NCBI GenBank assembly: GCA_947371715.1
Contig: CANBQQ010000112.1
Span: forward strand, 1 to 8,689
Source of the DNA: Flavipsychrobacter stenotrophus
GTDB lineage: Bacteria; Bacteroidota; Bacteroidia; Chitinophagales; Chitinophagaceae
Reading direction: 5' to 3'
Length of the DNA stretch: 8,689 nt
This document shows, piece by piece, positions 1 through 6,477 of this stretch (positions are counted from its first letter, which is position 1; the number at the start of each line of letters is the position of its first letter). Under the pieces are notes generated by a model. The model was not told the origin of the DNA. It did no database searches and was given only the letters and a program-made list of their open reading frames with translations. The position numbers and the translations under genes were made by a program.

Positions 1-638
1 CCCTCAGGTACGTTGTTTTCTTTAAATACTTCTGAAATGATATTCTGACAAGCTATTGCAGTCAAAGGCGTTTTTTCAGATGGCTTCCAAACACAGGTAT
101 CGCCGCAGATCCATGCCAGAGCACTGTTCCAGGCCCAAACGGCAACCGGGAAGTTGAACGCGCTGATGATACCAACCACACCGATAGGGTGATACTGCTC
201 GTACATGCGGTGGCGAGGCCTTTCGCTATGCATTGTAAGACCATATAGCTGACGGCTCATACCTACCGCGAAATCGCAGATATCGATCATTTCCTGTACT
301 TCTCCGAGACCTTCCTGCAAGCTCTTACCCATTTCATATGAAACAAGTGTACCCAGAGCTTCTTTGTTTTTCCTAAGTGCCTCACCTACCTGGCGAACTA
401 CTTCGCCACGCTTTGGTGCCGGCCATGTGCGCCACTCAGCAAATGCCGCATGAGATTTAGCCACTACATCATCGTATGTTTTGCGGGTAACAGATGTTAC
501 CGATGCTATCTTTTTGCCATCTACCGGAGAATGAGACTCTATGATCTCACCACCTGCTTTAAGCCATTTTGTACCTGTTGAAGCGCCTTCGTTTATTTTT
601 TCAATACCCAGTTTGCTGAGCATCTTATCTATTTTCAT
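1..638 (-). CDS. ALDH7-type aldehyde dehydrogenase, N-terminal part (gene cut by window edge)
   Basis: Reading leftward from the ATG at 638-636 gives 212 codons with no stop before the window edge, so the C-terminal half is missing. NAD(P)-dependent aldehyde dehydrogenases oxidise aldehydes to acids. The stretch around residues 157-180 (ISAFNFPVAVWAWN followed by WICGD) closely resembles the ALDH7/antiquitin branch, whose bacterial members (AmaB/PipD-like) oxidise alpha-aminoadipate semialdehyde/piperideine-6-carboxylate in lysine breakdown. The oxyanion-hole Asn is N162 in FNFP, and the cofactor-contacting WKPSEKTP is at 184-191. The catalytic Cys and Glu would lie beyond position 1, so activity cannot be judged. 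The N-terminal helices and dimerisation strand region look complete. The second in-frame ATG at 623 would remove only five residues, so I prefer 638. There is no Shine-Dalgarno sequence; a -7-like box lies about 22 nt upstream. Family assignment is firm, the substrate is inferred. Confidence 0.93.
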   Translation of the reverse strand, partial: MKIDKMLSKLGIEKINEGASTGTKWLKAGGEIIESHSPVDGKKIASVTSVTRKTYDDVVAKSHAAFAEWRTWPAPKRGEVVRQVGEALRKNKEALGTLVSYEMGKSLQEGLGEVQEMIDICDFAVGMSRQLYGLTMHSERPRHRMYEQYHPIGVVGIISAFNFPVAVWAWNSALAWICGDTCVWKPSEKTPLTAIACQNIISEVFKENNVPE

Positions 639-659
639 ACCTGTTTTATTTTTGTGGTG

Positions 660-667
660 CAAAATTA
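660..667 (-). promoter_or_regulatory. Putative Bacteroidota -7 box (TAATTTTG) for the aldehyde dehydrogenase gene
   Basis: On the minus strand the sequence reads TAATTTTG, an exact match to the Bacteroidota primary-sigma -7 consensus TAnnTTTG. It ends 21 nt before the ATG at 638, implying a short leader. No clear TTG is visible at the expected -33 spacing, so this rests on one short motif in AT-rich DNA. Confidence 0.4.
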
Positions 668-811
668 TGCATTTTTATGGGATGTATTATATAGAGTGGG
701 TCTATATTAATATATATGTAAAAGCATATCAATAATTGCGCTACCTGATTCAGCCCATCATTGGCATAAATTTTTCGTAAATTGCGTGTATCCCCCACCA
801 ACATTGCAACC

Positions 812-1429
812 ATGCTGCTACATATACATCCCGACAATCCACAGGAAAGAAATATTAAGACGGTAGTAGAGTGCCTGAAACGGGGTGGCGTGATCATATA
901 TCCTACTGATACTATTTATGGACTGGGTTGTGATATTACTCATCCCGAGGCCATAGCCAAGATTGCCCGCATAAAGGGAATAGAACTAAAGAAAGCGCAG
1001 TTCTCGTTTATATGCTGCGATCTGAGCCACCTGAGTGATTATGCCAAAAGCGTAGACACACCTGTATTCAGAATATTGAAACAGCTGCTGCCAGGCCCTT
1101 ATACCTTCATACTGCAGGCAAGCAAGCAGGTGCCCAAAATGCTGAAGACAAAAAAGGACACGGTGGGCATACGCATACCCGATAATAAAATATGCCACGA
1201 GATAGTAAAGGCATTGGGCAACCCACTGATGAGTGCATCTCTTCCTATGGATGCAGATGTAGAGTATTACACCGACCCGGAAATTATGCATGATATTTTT
1301 GAAAACCTGGTAGATATTGTGATAGATGGAGGACCGGGTGAGATACTTTCTTCAACCGTCATAGATTGTACCAGTGGACAACCGGAGCTAGTGAGAGCGG
1401 GGGCCGGCCCCTGGAAAGGAAATGAGTAG
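812..1429 (+). CDS. yciO: YciO/Sua5/YrdC-family protein (L-threonylcarbamoyladenylate synthase-like)
   Basis: This 205-residue protein belongs to the Sua5/YrdC/YciO fold, whose TsaC/Sua5 members make threonylcarbamoyl-AMP from threonine, bicarbonate and ATP for t6A at tRNA position 37. Visible motifs are YPTDTIYGLGCD (30-41), FSFICCDLS (64-72), LLPGPYTFIL (92-101), VGIRIPDN (118-125), PLMSASL (138-144) and STVIDC (181-186). The opening IHPDNPQ, the YTFIL segment and the SASL in place of the TSAN of TsaC make it most like E. coli YciO, whose synthase activity is less certain than that of TsaC. The usual KRP-type basic motif is replaced by RIKGIELKKA (53-62). An in-frame TTG at 782 would add ten residues, but the family normally begins MLLxIHPxNP, so I take the ATG at 812. 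There is no Shine-Dalgarno sequence. It is divergent from the aldehyde dehydrogenase across about 170 bp. Family is confident, exact biochemical role less so. Confidence 0.88.
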   Translation: MLLHIHPDNPQERNIKTVVECLKRGGVIIYPTDTIYGLGCDITHPEAIAKIARIKGIELKKAQFSFICCDLSHLSDYAKSVDTPVFRILKQLLPGPYTFILQASKQVPKMLKTKKDTVGIRIPDNKICHEIVKALGNPLMSASLPMDADVEYYTDPEIMHDIFENLVDIVIDGGPGEILSSTVIDCTSGQPELVRAGAGPWKGNE

Positions 1430-1431
1430 AG

Positions 1432-1467
1432 AATGGCTCAATTGCGTAATGGCTTAATGGCTTAATG
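1432..1467. repeat. Short tandem array with exact 8-nt period (consensus AATGGCTY)
   Basis: Starting 3 nt after the stop at 1427-1429 there are four consecutive octamers at 1432, 1440, 1448 and 1456, plus a half unit (AATG) at 1464. Three match AATGGCTY and the second is the variant AATTGCGT. A related four-unit array lies at 6962-6993, also at a gene's 3' end. The repeats are intergenic here, with no coding frame across them. Function unknown. Confidence 0.8.
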
Positions 1468-1511
1468 ACCCTTCCAATAAAATATATCGCTCTGCAGTTC
1501 GTTTATGTTGA

Positions 1512-1543
1512 TTTTGCTCTTTACCAATAGTTGGCTATTTTAG
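1512..1543 (+). promoter_or_regulatory. Putative promoter for the 1562-2107 gene
   Basis: A TTTTG element at 1512-1516 is followed after 19 nt by TATTTTAG at 1536-1543, which matches the Bacteroidota TAnnTTTG -7 box except for one base. Spacing agrees with the TTG-N19-TAnnTTTG arrangement known in the phylum. The leader would be about 12-18 nt. An AGGAG at 1542-1546 lies too far from the ATG (15 nt) to be a good ribosome site and overlaps the -7 box. Confidence 0.4.
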
Positions 1544-1561
1544 GAGCCACAATAAATATAC

Positions 1562-2107
1562 ATGAGCACACCACTAGGAATAGGATCGAGAGTAGACCAC
1601 ATGCACTTTGGCAAGGGCGTAATAGTAGATACAGCTTCTGAATTTTATATTATCTGGTTCAAATCGCAGCAGGACACTAAGAGCATCAGTAAAGATTATG
1701 AAGGACTGAAAGTTGTGGATGGCGTTGATGGCACGCCAACTGATGGGCCAATTACAATTGCCGACATAGAACAAGCCCTCAACAATATACTTGACCAGCG
1801 CCTGCACGACACACAGGTAGTGCCGATAGCACTGAAATGGAAGCGCGGCAATATGATACTGAAGCCTAACGACCCTACCATGCAGTCAAAAGAAATTCCT
1901 ATTGAAACCTTCTTCCACAAAATAGTAATGGTACGTGATAAGCTACGCGTAATGGAGCAAAAGATAAACGCCCATAAAGTGCTCGACGATGCAGATAAGG
2001 TAGAGTTGCAGCAATACATTACTTCAGTATATGGATCATTAACGACCTTCAATGTATTGTTTAAGGAAACCATACACCAGTTTAAGGGGGTGAGTACGAA
2101 GGATTAA
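1562..2107 (+). CDS. Uncharacterised protein with Tudor/SH3-like N-terminus
   Basis: This 181-residue soluble protein has no signal peptide or membrane segment. Residues 8-53 (beginning GSRVDHMHFGKGVI) have the G-x-x-V-x-H-x-x-F-G-x-G-V/I pattern of small beta-barrels such as the C-terminal Tudor-like module of UvrD/PcrA helicases, a module that contacts RNA polymerase or nucleic acid. After an acidic, glycine-rich linker (53-63), residues 64-84 form a probable helix. Residues 88-170 contain a distinctive block (ALKWKRGNMILKP, then IPIETFFHKIVMVRDKLRVME) that ends in helices rich in charged residues. I recognise this block only as a conserved Bacteroidota protein of unknown role. The ATG at 1562 is the natural start: the barrel begins right after it and there is a promoter-like element just upstream. 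The gene ends before the shared terminator at 2127-2152. Whether it touches DNA, RNA or polymerase is inference from the N-terminal resemblance alone. Confidence 0.8.
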   Translation: MSTPLGIGSRVDHMHFGKGVIVDTASEFYIIWFKSQQDTKSISKDYEGLKVVDGVDGTPTDGPITIADIEQALNNILDQRLHDTQVVPIALKWKRGNMILKPNDPTMQSKEIPIETFFHKIVMVRDKLRVMEQKINAHKVLDDADKVELQQYITSVYGSLTTFNVLFKETIHQFKGVSTKD

Positions 2108-2126
2108 TATTGGAAACATGCTATTT

Positions 2127-2152
2127 ATAAAAGCCGCGATAGCGGCTTTTAT
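2127..2152. terminator. Bidirectional intrinsic terminator between convergent genes
   Basis: Two perfectly complementary 11-nt arms, ATAAAAGCCGC (2127-2137) and GCGGCTTTTAT (2142-2152), enclose a GATA loop. The plus strand continues into a T-rich tract (2147-2159) and the minus strand reads out of the stem into TTTTAT, so it can stop transcription from both sides. The stop codon of the minus-strand nucleotidyltransferase (2149-2151) lies inside the stem. Confidence 0.88.
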
Positions 2153-2628
2153 TGTTTTTGCTCTCGTAAGTCTCTTATCCGTTCTAACTCTATAACATCG
2201 ATCTGATCTTTGGGGCGATTAACGGTCCTTTTATTTTGGATAAGCTGGTTGATGTGTAGAAAGGGTATTTTGACCCCGTCCAGTTCTGCGATAGAGGCTT
2301 GCTGCAAACATTCTTCGAATGTCAAATTCTCCAAGCCTTTCATGTTGGTCATTACATCCAACTCTACACCTGCTATGTAAAAGTTTGTCCACCCGGGAAT
2401 AAATTCCATAGTCTCCAGCTGAGGAACATCTCCGTAACCAATTTCAACAAATGCTTTTCTTAGCTGTCTTCTGTTGGCTGTTGTATCTTCCAACCATATG
2501 TCCAAATCTTCCGTACTTCTGTTGAACCCATGGAAACGAGTGGCAAAGCCTCCAATCATAATGTATTTTACATTGTGATTGGCAAGGCACTTCCAGAAAT
2601 GTAACAATTCTTCATCCTGTACATCCAT
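2149..2628 (-). CDS. Compact nucleotidyltransferase-fold protein (DUF6036/AbiEii-like), intact active site
   Basis: This 159-residue protein has the signature of the DNA polymerase beta-type nucleotidyltransferase superfamily. GG at 26-27 is followed 13 residues later by D41-L-D43, the metal-binding pair, and a third acidic residue, D91, sits in VELDVM. All three catalytic carboxylates are present, so an active enzyme is expected. The C-terminus carries K133 and RPKDQIDVIEL (138-148), the K/R...RPKD..D helix seen in AbiEii-like and DUF6036-like proteins, many of which are toxins or antitoxins that transfer nucleotides to tRNA or protein. Length fits a single-domain member; there is no HEPN or DNA-binding domain. 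It starts 2 nt after the stop of the 56-residue small protein upstream, so translation is probably coupled, and its stop lies in the terminator stem at 2127-2152. Substrate and toxin/antitoxin role are unknown; the superfamily call is confident. Confidence 0.85.
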   Translation of the reverse strand: MDVQDEELLHFWKCLANHNVKYIMIGGFATRFHGFNRSTEDLDIWLEDTTANRRQLRKAFVEIGYGDVPQLETMEFIPGWTNFYIAGVELDVMTNMKGLENLTFEECLQQASIAELDGVKIPFLHINQLIQNKRTVNRPKDQIDVIELERIRDLREQKQ

Positions 2629-2630
2629 GG

Positions 2631-2801
2631 TTACTTATGGGTGATTTTAGCTTTCTTTAGCAGGGCATTCTTTCTGAACATATCCATCAGCAACTTAAAT
2701 TTTTCCATGTCAGATCTGTAAACGTCTCTACGCAGACGATCAAGATCTGTTTCTACTAGAACGGGAGAAACTTCGGGCTTATGTTCTTTGCTGGTTAACA
2801 T
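2631..2801 (-). CDS. 56-residue small protein paired with the nucleotidyltransferase
   Basis: Reading leftward from the ATG at 2801-2799 gives a 56-codon frame ending in TAA at 2633-2631, 2 nt before the nucleotidyltransferase ATG. The product begins MLTSKEHKPEV, has an acidic patch (ETDLD, 17-21) and then a long charged helix (about 19-51) rich in Arg, Lys and Met, ending in KKAKITHK. There is no signal peptide, membrane segment, zinc motif or recognisable helix-turn-helix, and no HEPN R-x4-6-H motif. A -7-like box lies just upstream and none is evident between the two genes, so they look like a two-gene operon. Tight coupling of a small charged protein to a minimal nucleotidyltransferase resembles toxin-antitoxin architecture, but which partner would be toxic cannot be told. 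My evidence for it being a real gene is the full-length frame, the spacing and the compositional fit; no homology was tested. Confidence 0.72.
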   Translation of the reverse strand: MLTSKEHKPEVSPVLVETDLDRLRRDVYRSDMEKFKLLMDMFRKNALLKKAKITHK

Positions 2802-2808
2802 TGCAATA

Positions 2809-2842
2809 TAAAATTAAAAGTTTTTATCCATTTCTGTGTCAA
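2809..2842 (-). promoter_or_regulatory. Putative promoter for the small protein/nucleotidyltransferase pair
   Basis: On the minus strand TTGACA begins at 2842, and after a 23-nt spacer (counted from TTG) comes TAATTTTA at 2816-2809, one base off TAnnTTTG. The box ends 7 nt before the ATG at 2801, so the leader would be almost absent. The spacer is at the long end of what is accepted in Bacteroidota, hence modest confidence. Confidence 0.33.
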
Positions 2843-2990
2843 TGCCCTCGTTCTATATTAGTCTTAATCCGTTGGAATGTTGTTTTTAAATTAAATTTAA
2901 CTACATACGAACAACTGCATGCCTACACTGTTAATCATTAACGCTCATTAAATGTTTTTGAATAACAGTTCCATTCAAATTGTTTTTGTT

Positions 2991-2998
2991 TATATTTG
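2991..2998 (+). promoter_or_regulatory. -7 box (TATATTTG) for the T9SS cargo gene
   Basis: TATATTTG is an exact TAnnTTTG match, 44 nt before the ATG at 3043, a normal leader length for the phylum. No good TTG stands 19-21 nt upstream, although several TTTTTG runs lie nearby. The stretch 2843-2990 is AT-rich with no gene; it contains a near-palindrome GTTAATCATTAAC at 2930-2942 of unknown meaning. Confidence 0.5.
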
Positions 2999-3042
2999 GG
3001 ATGCAAGTTATGAACTGCATCATTACTTAACCAATATTACTT

Positions 3043-5649
3043 ATGAAAAAGCTCTCTCTTATACTGATTTTACTATTTTATGTGTTCAGTAGTATCGCTG
3101 CAACTAATATCACCACCCCTACTGTTAGCGGCCATTGGACTATTGCCGGATCTCCTTACAAAATATTCAATGACATAACTGTAAATACAGGTGATTCTCT
3201 GGTAATAGACCCAGGTGTAGAAGTAGTATTTCAGGGTGGATACAAATTGTCCATAAGAGGCTTATTTAAAGCAGTCGGTTCTTCTGCAAACAAGATTATC
3301 TTTCATGCGCAGGATACTACGTCGTGGTGTAATGACTCAGTTGCTTACGGCGGATGGCGTGGTATTGAGCTGGTGTATCTGGCCCCGCATGTTTTCGATT
3401 CAACAAAATTAAAATACTGTGTGATAACGGATATAAAAAATGGTGCCTTGTCTATTCAGAGACAATTGGATGTAGTTGGGTGCGACATCTATCATAACCG
3501 TTATAGTCTTCCTGCCGCCAACCACATGATTTCATTTCAAAATGTATGGCACGATACCGGATTTCATAGTAGCTTAGACAGCTGCAGCATATATGAAAAC
3601 TACATAATGAGCATTGGAAGAATTATCATAGGTAGTTCCGGATTATTTGAAATAAAAAATTGCTCCATACACAGCAATTGGGCTGTGTCAATACTGTCTT
3701 TTGGCTTTGGGCAATTGTCAGTTGTAAACAGCGATGTATACGATAATATGTATGTTGGTTCATTTTCTGCAGTCGGGACAATATATATAGAAAGTAGCAA
3801 TGTGAATATTTCAAACAATAGAATATATGCCAATAAAACCGGGATATGCGCGCCGTTATATTTGGTTAAAAGTAAAGCTACTATCGACAACAACCTGATC
3901 TGTAACAATATAGCAACCGCTACAACCGCATTTTGTGGGATGAACGATGGAGGGGGAGGGATAAGAGTAAGTGACCCACCTGATTCAACGCCAAGAGGCA
4001 ATTACATTATTCGAAACAACGTAATTGCTAATAATCAGGCAGTAACATGGGGAGGCGCAATAAATGTGTATATGACCAACGCTCTCATTGCCAATAACAC
4101 TATTGTCAATAATTCAGTATATGCCTATGGTTTAGGCAGTGGTATTGAAATCTTCAATAATCCGATCGTATGTGGCCATACTGCAGCGAAAATAGTCAAC
4201 AATATATTCAAAGGAAACCATACGCCATGGCCATATGGAATATATGACAGTAGCAATAGTATTTACTTGTATTATGCTGATACCTTTCTCTGCGAACATA
4301 ACTATCTTCCCCACCCATATTACAGGGAGGTAATCAATGGTTTTCCATCTCCAATAACATATCTTCTAGGTGATACGACTACAAATATTGTTGCCACATC
4401 GCCTTTATTCATTGCTCCAACATTAACTCATAGCTTCACGGAAAGTGCACTTTCTGCCAATTTTAAGTTGCTGCCTTCATCGCCATGTATTAATGCCGGA
4501 GATACCAGCCGGGCAATGCGCCTGGTAGGTGACTATGAGGGGTCTTTCAGGCTACTTGGCAGCAACATTGATATGGGAGCATATGAAGATGCCAGCGTTA
4601 CTATTTCACTACATGCTGTAGCTGATACAATTTGCCCAGGTACACTGGCTACATGTATCTGTTCTGTCGCTAGTGCAGTTGGTACAATTAATTATGTATG
4701 GATTGTAAATGGAATAACAATTACCGGTGCAACCAACGCAAGCTACAGTTTTATTCCGGGGTATGGAGATGTTGTTCAATGTAACGTTTCCACTACCTCA
4801 TTGTCAGGTACAATTGTGAATATAACAAGCAACCCTCTTTCTTTCGTTTTATTACCACCGGCAATTGCACCGGCAATTTCAATTGTTGCTACTCCTGCTG
4901 CTTCGGTGTGCCTGGGAACATTAGTTACGCTAACGGCTAGTATAAGTGGCGGTGGTTCAATACCACTATACACATGGATAGTAAACGGTATGGTCGCGGG
5001 CACAGGCACATCTTATTCTTACACTCCAGCTAATACAGATAGTATACTATGCACACTCACAAGCAATGAAGTCTGTGCATCTCTAACGCCCGTTTTAAGT
5101 AATGTTATAACTATAGTGGTTGTGCCTATTGCAGAACCAGTGATCAGCATTTCCGGGCCTATGGTTACTCCAGTAGCAAGTACAGTAGCACTTACAGCAA
5201 CAATAACAGGGGGTGGTAGCAGTTATACTATTTATTGGTATAAAAATGGGGCTGTGTTTGACGTTGGAACAGTAGCCTATACTACTTATATAAAAACTCC
5301 CGGCAAAGATACTATTTCGGCATTTATTTTCCCGTCAGATCACTGTATTGATTCTGCAACATCTGCAGAAATTCATGTATCGGACGATAATAGCGGAGTG
5401 GAAAGATCAACAAGTAATGACCTAATGACACTCTACCCCAATCCCGCATTTAACACCCTCTTTATTGAGCTATTTGAACCAAAAGGCTACTTGAAGGTGA
5501 TGGATATTTATGGCAGTGTTATAGTATCTAAAAAGATCACAGACGCTAAAACCACAATAGATCTAGCTAATTTCTCCGCTGGTTTATATTTGATAAAGTG
5601 GGAGGATGAAGGAAAAGTCAATGCTGTTAAGAAAATAGTAGTCCGGTAA
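3043..5649 (+). CDS. Secreted right-handed beta-helix protein with Ig-like repeats and T9SS sorting domain
   Basis: The 868-residue product starts with a Sec signal peptide (MKKLSLILILLFYVFSSIAA, cleavage near 20). Residues about 25-465 are a right-handed parallel beta-helix: successive Asn-rich rungs such as ISNNRIYANKTGI, IDNNLICNN, IRNNVIANNQ and IANNTIVNNS are visible. The helix closes with SPCINAGD (480-487) and GSNIDMGAYED (about 506-516), the usual end of beta-helix 'choice-of-anchor' proteins. Three PKD/Ig-like domains follow at about 519-605, 610-693 and 694-785; the first two each have a Cys near the start (ICPGT, VCLGT) and another near the end. LYPNPA at 797-802 begins a type A T9SS C-terminal domain ending in KKIVVR (868). 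Family knowledge says this domain directs export across the outer membrane through T9SS and is cleaved, often with surface attachment. Beta-helices often bind or cleave polysaccharides, but I see no catalytic motif. It is followed after 20 nt, without a terminator, by the L,D-transpeptidase gene. Confidence 0.92.
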   Translation: MKKLSLILILLFYVFSSIAATNITTPTVSGHWTIAGSPYKIFNDITVNTGDSLVIDPGVEVVFQGGYKLSIRGLFKAVGSSANKIIFHAQDTTSWCNDSVAYGGWRGIELVYLAPHVFDSTKLKYCVITDIKNGALSIQRQLDVVGCDIYHNRYSLPAANHMISFQNVWHDTGFHSSLDSCSIYENYIMSIGRIIIGSSGLFEIKNCSIHSNWAVSILSFGFGQLSVVNSDVYDNMYVGSFSAVGTIYIESSNVNISNNRIYANKTGICAPLYLVKSKATIDNNLICNNIATATTAFCGMNDGGGGIRVSDPPDSTPRGNYIIRNNVIANNQAVTWGGAINVYMTNALIANNTIVNNSVYAYGLGSGIEIFNNPIVCGHTAAKIVNNIFKGNHTPWPYGIYDSSNSIYLYYADTFLCEHNYLPHPYYREVINGFPSPITYLLGDTTTNIVATSPLFIAPTLTHSFTESALSANFKLLPSSPCINAGDTSRAMRLVGDYEGSFRLLGSNIDMGAYEDASVTISLHAVADTICPGTLATCICSVASAVGTINYVWIVNGITITGATNASYSFIPGYGDVVQCNVSTTSLSGTIVNITSNPLSFVLLPPAIAPAISIVATPAASVCLGTLVTLTASISGGGSIPLYTWIVNGMVAGTGTSYSYTPANTDSILCTLTSNEVCASLTPVLSNVITIVVVPIAEPVISISGPMVTPVASTVALTATITGGGSSYTIYWYKNGAVFDVGTVAYTTYIKTPGKDTISAFIFPSDHCIDSATSAEIHVSDDNSGVERSTSNDLMTLYPNPAFNTLFIELFEPKGYLKVMDIYGSVIVSKKITDAKTTIDLANFSAGLYLIKWEDEGKVNAVKKIVVR

Positions 5650-5669
5650 TTTGCGGCCAGCTAATTTTT

Positions 5670-6251
5670 ATGATACCACCTCGCAAAAAAACATATCGAC
5701 ATATACCAGTTCTTATTGCTTTCTGCCTGTGCGTAATCGCGGGTGCAGCAGTTATTTATAGGTACATTAACACTCACAGACACAATATTATTACCACAGA
5801 CCCGCTTTATAAGGTGGCATTTGCTACTGATGTAGATAGCATTGCTGTAACCAAGAAAGCCAGGGACATGATGGTATTTAACAAGGGGAAGTTGCTGAAA
5901 AAGTATAAAATATCGCTGGGCGCACAACCGGTGGGTGCCAAGCATTTTGAAGGGGATAATAAAACACCTGAGGGGCACTATTATATATCCGTAAAAAATG
6001 CCGGCAGCAAATACCATAAGTCGCTGGGCATTTCTTACCCAAACGACAATGACCGCAGGCTTGCCAAGAAGAATAATAAGCCAACGGGCGGAGATGTAAT
6101 GATACATGGTATCCCCAATGGACATAAAGGAAGTCCAAAAGATTATGTAGGTATTGATTGGACAGCAGGTTGTATATCTGTAACCGACAGCCAGATAGAC
6201 GAACTATTTGCTCATGTGGAAATGAGGATACCTATTACTATATTGCCTTAA
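5670..6251 (+). CDS. Membrane-anchored L,D-transpeptidase (YkuD domain)
   Basis: This 193-residue protein has a basic N-terminus and one membrane segment (about 12-32), then a periplasmic YkuD catalytic domain. The family uses a Cys to form 3-3 peptidoglycan cross-links or to attach or release proteins from peptidoglycan stem peptides. Visible landmarks are GAKHFEGDNKTPEGHYYI (89-106), ISYPN (121-125), GGDVMIHG (140-147, His146) and WTAGCISVTD (164-173, nucleophile Cys168). His and Cys are 22 residues apart, as expected. The SHGC(R/N) of classical LdtA-type enzymes is TAGCIS here, as in the YafK/ErfK-like branch with its DWTxGCIAVT motif, so a hydrolase or protein-detaching role is possible besides cross-linking. 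The ATG at 5670 follows the T9SS cargo gene by 20 nt and the next gene starts 10 nt after its stop, suggesting one transcript. No Shine-Dalgarno sequence. Domain certain, exact reaction uncertain. Confidence 0.92.
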   Translation: MIPPRKKTYRHIPVLIAFCLCVIAGAAVIYRYINTHRHNIITTDPLYKVAFATDVDSIAVTKKARDMMVFNKGKLLKKYKISLGAQPVGAKHFEGDNKTPEGHYYISVKNAGSKYHKSLGISYPNDNDRRLAKKNNKPTGGDVMIHGIPNGHKGSPKDYVGIDWTAGCISVTDSQIDELFAHVEMRIPITILP

Positions 6252-6261
6252 AATTGAGACC

Positions 6262-6477
6262 GTGAACGAGTTGATTAACTGGGTTATACTTTCTGCAATA
6301 TTGCTGGTAGTTTCTTTAGCATTGGCATTGGCTGGTATATCTAAAAAGAAGCTGAATCTGTTTATAACAGCGGTTGCCATCTTCATATTGTTTATGGTAT
6401 GTGGTGGTATTACCGCATACCAGATCATTCATAAATCAGTTATCAACATTAACAAAGGATACGATGCAAGAAAGTAA
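6262..6477 (+). CDS. Small two-TM membrane protein, GTG start
   Basis: The 71-residue product is mostly two hydrophobic helices (about 5-26 and 31-53) joined by a short basic turn (SKKK, 27-30), which favours a hairpin with both ends outside the cytoplasm. The C-terminal tail (54-71) is polar and basic. No ATG exists in frame between the upstream stop and the first membrane segment, so the GTG at 6262 is the only sensible start; the gap to the L,D-transpeptidase stop is 10 nt. Its 3' end overlaps the next gene by 14 nt. I do not recognise a functional family. The tight packing suggests it acts with one or both membrane-associated neighbours, which is inference. Confidence 0.78.
   Translation: MNELINWVILSAILLVVSLALALAGISKKKLNLFITAVAIFILFMVCGGITAYQIIHKSVININKGYDARK

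Noticed and set aside
62..244. A minus-strand open frame with its own ATG inside the aldehyde dehydrogenase region
   Set aside because: It is in a different frame from the dehydrogenase, whose protein sequence over the same bases carries the conserved FNFP and WKPSEKTP motifs.
1400..1411. Perfect GC palindrome GGGGCCGGCCCC
   Set aside because: It lies inside the coding sequence (encoding part of AGAGPW), has no loop or T-tract, and is likely a by-product of Gly/Ala/Pro codons.
1432..1467. CRISPR array
   Set aside because: The repeat unit is only 8 nt with no spacers, and no cas gene is present.
2631..2801. HEPN-type toxin partner for the nucleotidyltransferase
   Set aside because: The product is only 56 residues and has no R-x4-6-H motif; HEPN partners are about twice that length.
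2930..2942. Near-palindrome GTTAATCATTAAC upstream of the T9SS cargo promoter
   Set aside because: It could be an operator, but such AT-rich palindromes arise easily by chance here and no second copy is present in the window.
6374..6463. N-terminal extension of the four-TM protein back to 6374
   Set aside because: It would be fully nested in the two-TM gene and adds a Cys/Trp-rich sequence with no membrane-protein logic; the ATG at 6464 has a Shine-Dalgarno-like AAAGGAT.
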